This document shows positions 34,006-35,350 of a stretch of DNA of 35,350 nucleotides, piece by piece. Each line of letters opens with the position of its first letter. Position 1 is the first letter of the stretch. The notes beneath the pieces were generated by a model. That model was given only the letters and a program-made list of their open reading frames with translations. It did no database searches and was not told the DNA's origin. Source of the stretch: Bacteroidota bacterium (lineage in GTDB: Bacteria > Bacteroidota > Ignavibacteria > UBA10030); assembly GCA_017882185.1 (NCBI GenBank), contig JADGQA010000008.1:1-35350 (forward strand), given 5' to 3'. A program made the position numbers and the translations under genes.

Positions 34006-34809
34006 ATGGCTCGTTTCAGAGTCTTCCTCGAATACGAAGGAACCAGATACAGTGGGTGGCAGATTCAGAAGAATGCCCGCACCATTCAGGGCGAGATTGT
34101 GGCTGCACTGCGTGACATTCTTCAATCGATCGACTTCGAATTCTATGGATCCGGGAGGACCGACGCAGGGGTGCACGCGCTCATGCAAGTGGCGCATCTC
34201 GAAGCACAAACCGTTCTTGGTCCCGAGATTCTCAAGATGAAGCTTAACGACCTCCTGCCGGCAGACATCAATATTTTGGAAATTGAAAAGGCTCCTAAAG
34301 ATTTCCATGCTCGCCACGATGCCGTTTCCCGCAGTTATCTCTATCAAATATCACGACGGAGAACTGCATTCGGCAAACGATATGTGTGGTGGGTAAAGGA
34401 CGAATTGAATTTCGAAAAAATATCGCAGGCCGCGCAGCTCTTCGTTGGTAAGAAAGACTTCCAGTCGTTTACCGCTGATGATCCGGAAGAGAAATCCACC
34501 AAGGTCGAAATTGACCAAGTTCAATTGAGTGAAGCCGGGAGCCTGATTCTTGTGAGGATCGTGGGCTCTCACTTCATTTGGAAGATGGTCCGACAGATCA
34601 TTGGAGTGCTCGTAGAAGTTGGTCGCGGGAAATTGAACGAAACCGATATTCAACGATTCTTGGGGGAAAAGTCAGACATCCCTTCAAGGTTGACTGCACC
34701 CCCCTCTGGCTTGTTCTTGGAAGCGGTCCGGTACGAAACCGACAAACCCCTAGGGAACATTCGCCCTGTGTTGTCTGTTCTGTCTGAAGGGTGGCAAAAG
34801 AACTCATAA
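34006..34809 (+). CDS. truA: tRNA pseudouridine(38-40) synthase TruA
   Basis: This enzyme converts uridines 38-40 of the tRNA anticodon arm to pseudouridine. The 267-residue protein has the N-terminal YEGTRYSGWQIQKNARTIQG, the catalytic D53 in GSGRTDAGVHA, and the C-terminal half-domain with FHARHDAVSRSYLYQI, DFQSFTADD and GSHFIWKMVRQIIGVLVEVG, in family order. A TTG two codons upstream is in frame but the ATG at 34006 gives the usual start. The gene lies 163 bases after the membrane protein gene; a TTGACC at 33906 in this gap has a poor -10. Its length is typical. Confidence 0.95.
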   Translation: MARFRVFLEYEGTRYSGWQIQKNARTIQGEIVAALRDILQSIDFEFYGSGRTDAGVHALMQVAHLEAQTVLGPEILKMKLNDLLPADINILEIEKAPKDFHARHDAVSRSYLYQISRRRTAFGKRYVWWVKDELNFEKISQAAQLFVGKKDFQSFTADDPEEKSTKVEIDQVQLSEAGSLILVRIVGSHFIWKMVRQIIGVLVEVGRGKLNETDIQRFLGEKSDIPSRLTAPPSGLFLEAVRYETDKPLGNIRPVLSVLSEGWQKNS

Positions 34810-34827
34810 TCTCCAAAGGATTGACCC

Positions 34828-35350
34828 ATGAGACTCTTATTCGTGGGATGGGGGGTGGTTTTTTGGATTTTCTGCAACACAGCACAAAGTCAGATTTTCT
34901 CCTTCCCGTACGTCGAGCACTTCGATACTGTAACTGTTCCCTACCTCCCGCAAGACTGGACGGCGTCCGGATTTGCCAGTGATTCAGGTGCTACGAAATC
35001 CGGATCGATCTGCATCCTGACGAAGGGCAATTTCGCTACGAAGCAGATCGCCACTCCAATCTTGAGCTTCTCAAATCGATTCCCGGACAAGCTCATCTTC
35101 TTCGAACGTCGCTCCTCCACCGCGCTAGCCTACAGACTTGAAGTTCGTGCTTCAGTCGACGGTATCAACTTCGCTACCTTGCTGGCAAGCTTTGACACCG
35201 CGACTTCAGGTACCTCGTACGTCCAGAGAGTGGTGTCTCTGCGCGGCTTCGGGCTAGAAAATCAGAGTAATATGAAGATCCGCTGGCAGCTTCTCGGAGA
35301 TAGCACCAACAACACAGGGACACTTCGCATCGGCGACTCCTTGTGCCTCT
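34828..35350 (+). CDS. Secreted protein, 5' part only (runs off the window)
   Basis: The frame from the ATG at 34828 stays open to the last base (174 codons seen). AAAGGA at 34815-34820 is a good ribosome site. A signal peptide (LLFVGWGVVFWIFCNTAQSQ) is followed by FPYVEHFDTVTVPYLPQDWT, the opening typical of a jelly-roll or MAM-like carbohydrate-binding module in T9SS-secreted proteins of this phylum. Further on come SFSNRFPDKLIFFERRSS and LEVRASVDGINFATLLASFD, beta-rich stretches of the same type. A catalytic or sorting domain may lie beyond the edge. It begins 18 bases after truA. Confidence 0.75.
   Translation, partial: MRLLFVGWGVVFWIFCNTAQSQIFSFPYVEHFDTVTVPYLPQDWTASGFASDSGATKSGSICILTKGNFATKQIATPILSFSNRFPDKLIFFERRSSTALAYRLEVRASVDGINFATLLASFDTATSGTSYVQRVVSLRGFGLENQSNMKIRWQLLGDSTNNTGTLRIGDSLCL

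Noticed and set aside
1-35350. CRISPR arrays, insertion sequences, tRNA or rRNA genes
   Set aside because: No regularly spaced short repeats, transposase-like proteins, or RNA gene folds were found on either strand.

Overview
The window looks like chromosome from a free-living member of the Bacteroidota/Ignavibacteria-Chlorobi side of the FCB group. The main evidence is three C-terminal type IX secretion (T9SS) sorting domains of the NYPNPFNPTT type: two intact and one decayed. The mix of glycoside hydrolases, lipoproteins, DUF4097 and PPC-domain proteins, and surface multihaem cytochromes fits the same lineage. The lineage is inferred from protein style only; no rRNA or other marker gene is present.

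Layout. (1) Positions 1-3700 are accessory. Two related, long imperfect repeats end in GTTAGGC, and the second begins with the complementary GCCTAAC; they resemble integron attC sites. Between them lie a truncated small ORF, a frameshifted T9SS sorting-domain remnant, an intact GH29 alpha-L-fucosidase lipoprotein and an outer-membrane beta-barrel fragment. A small membrane protein follows the second repeat. (2) Positions 3.7-8.5 kb hold a GH28 pectinase-like enzyme, a secreted PPC/DUF296 protein, an unknown lipoprotein behind a good sigma70-like promoter, and a GT-C-like membrane glycosyltransferase. (3) Positions 9.1-10.9 kb hold a 612-residue uncharacterised cysteine-rich protein. (4) Positions 11.2-16.0 kb hold a DUF4097 protein, a MacA-like adaptor, two MacB-like permeases without an ATPase, and a small zinc ribbon. 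(5) Positions 16.3-18.7 kb encode both subunits of an NfnAB electron-bifurcating transhydrogenase. (6) Positions 19.2-24.8 kb encode two paralogous nine-site multihaem c-type cytochromes, each with an intact T9SS sorting domain and its own hairpin terminator. (7) Positions 24.9-34.8 kb hold an esterase, an HI0933-type flavoprotein, an OPT transporter and peptidase T (the last three on the minus strand), then an M1 aminopeptidase, a six-helix membrane protein and TruA. A secreted protein runs off the right edge.

How the genes may fit together (inference). Polysaccharide side-chain hydrolases and a peptide-use set (OPT importer, PepT, M1 peptidase) suggest an organotroph. NfnAB would balance ferredoxin, NADH and NADPH. 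The T9SS-exported multihaem cytochromes suggest that electrons can be carried at or beyond the outer membrane. The most unusual items are the cytochrome pair, including a CX5CH site where its partner has CXXCH; the attC-like repeats with degenerate cargo; and the 612-residue cysteine-rich protein.
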